From NCBI RefSeq assembly GCF_001458355.1, contig NZ_CYSA01000007.1, forward strand, positions 64,501 through 128,500: DNA of 64,000 bases. The letters run 5' to 3'. This DNA is from Thalassovita gelatinovora (GTDB taxonomy: Bacteria > Pseudomonadota > Alphaproteobacteria > Rhodobacterales > Rhodobacteraceae). Numbering within the stretch: the first letter of the stretch is position 1; every line of letters starts with the position of its first letter. Positions 61,754 through 64,000 of the stretch are shown here, piece after piece. The position numbers were made by a program, and so were the translations under genes. The notes beneath the pieces were generated by a model, which was not told the DNA's origin, searched no databases, and worked only from the letters and a program-made list of their open reading frames with translations.

Positions 61754-61930
61754 ATGTGCCTGACACCCGAAGCCCTGGCTTTATTCCTGAACCTGCTTAA
61801 CCCGGACATCATCGAGGCCGAAAGCGGTCAGATCACCATCCACGCTACAGCGAACAAGGCTGTATGGGTTTTGACCGGTGATCATTGGTGTACCGATGCG
61901 CCAGATCAGGACAAAGCCGCCCGGTTGTAA
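61754..61930 (+). CDS. Small protein of unknown function, 58 residues
   Basis: MCLTPEALALFLNLLNPDII begins a 58-codon frame ending DQDKAARL. An ideal ribosome site, AAGGAG, lies 8 bases upstream, which is the main reason to call it. The protein has a leucine-rich N-terminal helix, then a short beta-like stretch (QITIHATANKAVWVLTGDHW) and two cysteines. No signal peptide or membrane segment is clear and I recognise no family. It ends 12 bases before the stop of the convergent esterase gene. Confidence 0.65.
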   Translation: MCLTPEALALFLNLLNPDIIEAESGQITIHATANKAVWVLTGDHWCTDAPDQDKAARL

Positions 61931-61942
61931 TCGCACCGCCGA

Positions 61943-62983
61943 TCAACCCGCGAGGACCCGGCGCAGCCAATCCGCGACTTTGCCTTCGGCATCGACGCCT
62001 TGCGGAATGACCTTGCGCAGGGACAGGAAGGCGTGAACCTGTCCGGGATATTCCAACAGTTTCACCGTCACGCCCGTCGCCTGTAGGGCTTTGGCATAGT
62101 TCTGCCCGTCGCTCCACAGCGCATCATGCCCACCCGCGATGATCAACGCGGGCGGCTGACCAGTCAGTCGGTTCGAATAAAGCGGTGAAATTCGCGGGTC
62201 GAGCCGATCCTGCCCGTCGGGGATATAGAGATCCATGAACCAATCAATGCGGGTACGTGGCAATAGCGGCTGATCGCGCAAATCACGCATCGAAGCCGTA
62301 TCCAACGCGGCATCCACCGCCGGATAGATCAGCAGTTGCGCCGCTGGCATCGGGTCGCCGGACACGGCTAGATCATGCATCAGGGCCGCCGTCAGGTTGG
62401 CCCCGGCGCTGTCGCCGCCGACCACCAATTGCGATGCGTCCAGCGCAACCGGACCAGTGCCCAGCGTCAGCGCGCGATATCCGGCCAGCACATCGTTAAC
62501 CGCAGCGGGGAATTTGTGTTCCGGTGCCAGCCGGTAATCGAGGGAAATCACCCGTATGCCTGCATCCTTGGCCAGTTGACCGCACAGCCCGTCATGGGTC
62601 TTGATACTACCCTGAATCCAGCCACCGCCATGCAGATACAGCAGGGTCGGCTGCGCCCCAAAGGGATCGGTTCCTTGCGACGCATAGATGCGCACGATGC
62701 GGGGACCTTCGGCCCCGGGCAGGGTGATATCGGTCTTGGCGACGTCAGCGGGACAGGGCAGATCGAACTTGGTTGCCAGTGTCGCCAATTGGGCGCGGCT
62801 TTCTTCGACCGACGGCATGCCGCTGTCGCCACGAATATGTTGAACCAGACGGCTGACAGCGTGGGCTTTCGGGTCAATACGGCGGCCATCCACCACCGGA
62901 AGTCGTCCCCCGTACAGTAGACGCACGATCCATTCGGGCATGAAAACAAGCAGCAGCCCGAATAAAATAGTAATTTTTCGCAT
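61943..62983 (-). CDS. Alpha/beta hydrolase of the hormone-sensitive-lipase family
   Basis: A 346-residue esterase with an N-terminal hydrophobic helix (ITILFGLLLVFMPEWIVRLL) that may anchor it. LYLHGGGWIQGS is the oxyanion-hole motif H-G-G-G, VVGGDSAGANLTAAL holds the nucleophile serine, GGHDALWSDG the acidic residue and PGQVHAFLSL the histidine. It should hydrolyse short acyl esters. AAGGGATCGG precedes the ATG at 62983, so the longer frame to 63034 is not used. Confidence 0.9.
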   Translation of the reverse strand: MRKITILFGLLLVFMPEWIVRLLYGGRLPVVDGRRIDPKAHAVSRLVQHIRGDSGMPSVEESRAQLATLATKFDLPCPADVAKTDITLPGAEGPRIVRIYASQGTDPFGAQPTLLYLHGGGWIQGSIKTHDGLCGQLAKDAGIRVISLDYRLAPEHKFPAAVNDVLAGYRALTLGTGPVALDASQLVVGGDSAGANLTAALMHDLAVSGDPMPAAQLLIYPAVDAALDTASMRDLRDQPLLPRTRIDWFMDLYIPDGQDRLDPRISPLYSNRLTGQPPALIIAGGHDALWSDGQNYAKALQATGVTVKLLEYPGQVHAFLSLRKVIPQGVDAEGKVADWLRRVLAG

Positions 62984-63094
62984 TTCCGATCCCTTCGCTT
63001 GCCCGATCTTTTCGGGTTGAGGGTGTAAAGTCAACGAAACTGAGTACTACTTTAAGGGGTTTTGCCGAGGCCCTGACGGCCCCGGCATATGGGA

Positions 63095-64000
63095 TCAAAC
63101 CCGTTCGATGGCAATCGCGGTACCTTCACCGCCGCCGATGCAGATCGCGGCAATGCCGCGTTTCAGACCGCGGGTTTCCAGCGCGTTGAGCAGCGTCACC
63201 ATGATCCGTGCGCCCGATGCGCCAATCGGATGGCCCAGCGCGCAGGCACCGCCGTTTACATTGACGATATCGCGGTGCAGGCCCAATTCGCGCATGAAAG
63301 CCATCGGCACCACCGCAAAGGCTTCGTTCACTTCCCACAGATCGACATCTTCGATGCTCCAGCCCAGACGATCAAGCAGGTTGCGTGCGGCGGGCACCGG
63401 GGCGGTGGGGAATTGCGACGGGGCCTGTGCGTGGCTGGCATGGCCCATGATCCGCGCCCGGACATTCAGCCCCTGCGCCTGCGCCGCGTCTTCGGACGCC
63501 AGAACCAATGCCGCCGCGCCATCCGAGATCGACGACGAATTGGCCGCCGTCACCGTGCCGTCCTTGCGGAAGGCCGGTTTCAGCTGCGGGATCTTTTCGG
63601 GCCGTGCCTTGGCCGGTTGTTCGTCGGTGGAAATCAGGTGTTCGCCATTTTTGTGATGCAGGGTGATCGGGGTGATTTCCCCCTTGAAGGCCCCGCTACG
63701 TTCGGCATCGAGCGCGTTGGACAGGGACGCCAGCGCATATTGGTCCTGTTCTTCGCGGGTGAATTGGAACGCTTCGGCGCAGTCTTCGGCGAAGGTGCCC
63801 ATCAGGCGGCCCTTGTCATAGGCATCTTCGAGCCCGTCGAGGAACATGTGATCCTTGACGTCCTGATGGCCGATCCGCGCCCCGCCGCGCATCTTGGGCA
63901 GCAGGTAAGGCGCGTTCGACATGCTTTCCATACCGCCCGCGATCATGGTGTCGGCATGGCCCAGCGCGATCTGGTCAAAGGCCACCATCGCCGCTTTCAT
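63095..64000 (-). CDS. Acetyl-CoA acetyltransferase (thiolase), C-terminal 301 residues
   Basis: The gene runs off the right edge. The visible part starts in the middle of the enzyme (KAAMVAFDQIALGHADTMIAGGMESMSNAPY), just past where the first active-site cysteine would be, and ends with the histidine motif NVNGGACALGHPIGASGAR and the second cysteine in CIGGGEGTAIAIER. Full thiolases are about 391 residues. It condenses or cleaves acetoacetyl-CoA; members of this group act in polyhydroxybutyrate synthesis, ketone-body use or the ethylmalonyl-CoA pathway. The role here cannot be fixed without the neighbours. Confidence 0.95.
   Translation of the reverse strand: MKAAMVAFDQIALGHADTMIAGGMESMSNAPYLLPKMRGGARIGHQDVKDHMFLDGLEDAYDKGRLMGTFAEDCAEAFQFTREEQDQYALASLSNALDAERSGAFKGEITPITLHHKNGEHLISTDEQPAKARPEKIPQLKPAFRKDGTVTAANSSSISDGAAALVLASEDAAQAQGLNVRARIMGHASHAQAPSQFPTAPVPAARNLLDRLGWSIEDVDLWEVNEAFAVVPMAFMRELGLHRDIVNVNGGACALGHPIGASGARIMVTLLNALETRGLKRGIAAICIGGGEGTAIAIERV

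Noticed and set aside
61344-61757. Open minus-strand frame of about 137 codons including a GPYCGPC stretch, resembling a thioredoxin active site
   Set aside because: There is no ATG near its start, only a TTG at 61568, no ribosome site, no recognisable fold around the cysteine pair, and it lies over the promoter region of two genes.
1-64000. tRNA, rRNA, tmRNA, integrase, transposase or phage genes
   Set aside because: I looked for tRNA-like cloverleaf ends, transposase motifs and integrase signatures and found none; the window appears to be stable chromosome with no mobile element gene.

Overview
The window is a stretch of chromosome from an alphaproteobacterium of the order Rhodobacterales, most likely the Roseobacter group. 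The signs are the dense GC-rich coding, the gene order (rsmB, heparinase-like, purH, lspA, DUF3035 lipoprotein and two M16 peptidases; rbfA next to dapB), mitochondrial-like respiratory accessory proteins (zf-CHCC/NDUFS6-like and DUF1674/SDHAF4-like), a two-domain ALDH16 next to deoC, and small RTX proteins. I see no rRNA, tRNA, CRISPR array, insertion sequence or prophage. About 64 genes fill the window almost completely; two are cut by its ends.

Layout. 0-9 kb: metal efflux and an ABC ATPase, DNA polymerase I, a HIT hydrolase, a branching glycosyltransferase divergent from a sulfotransferase (cell-surface glycan work), adenosine kinase and endonuclease III. 9-19 kb: a serine hydrolase, an Ada-like AraC/methyltransferase, an OmpA-type lipoprotein, a VOC protein, a MaoC-like hydratase, an FAD oxidoreductase divergent from mnmD, a DMT exporter, a soluble-lytic-transglycosylase relative and dapA. 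19-23 kb: a sulfide-oxidation unit (SulP carrier, a rhodanese-like domain fused to human-type sulfide:quinone oxidoreductase, and a DUF2892 membrane protein) with candidate operators. 23-28 kb: purine-ring breakdown from hydroxyisourate to glyoxylate plus urea, with a nucleobase permease. 28-34 kb: ALDH16 with deoC, a shortened DgoK-like protein, and an aminotransferase/mercaptopyruvate sulfurtransferase pair.

34-47 kb: mostly housekeeping genes (smpB, truB, rbfA, dapB, rsmB, purH, lspA, M16 peptidases). 47-51 kb: two acidic RTX proteins with N-terminal hydrophobic anchors flank a DUF1643-DUF5665 pair. 51-64 kb: rpsO and pnp with small accessory genes between them, a 1-Cys peroxiredoxin divergent from an aldehyde dehydrogenase, an unusual kinase-like protein, a pseudouridine synthase, RarD, a 58-residue protein, an esterase and a thiolase.

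Most of the window is ordinary conserved chromosome. The parts best worth a second look are: a dispersed intergenic repeat made of a fixed tag followed by two short-loop hairpins; the kinase-like protein that appears to carry an acyl-CoA-synthetase C-terminal subdomain; the sulfide unit and its operator candidates; the paired anchored RTX proteins; and perfect palindromes in several divergent promoters. Family assignments are from reading motifs, not from database searches.
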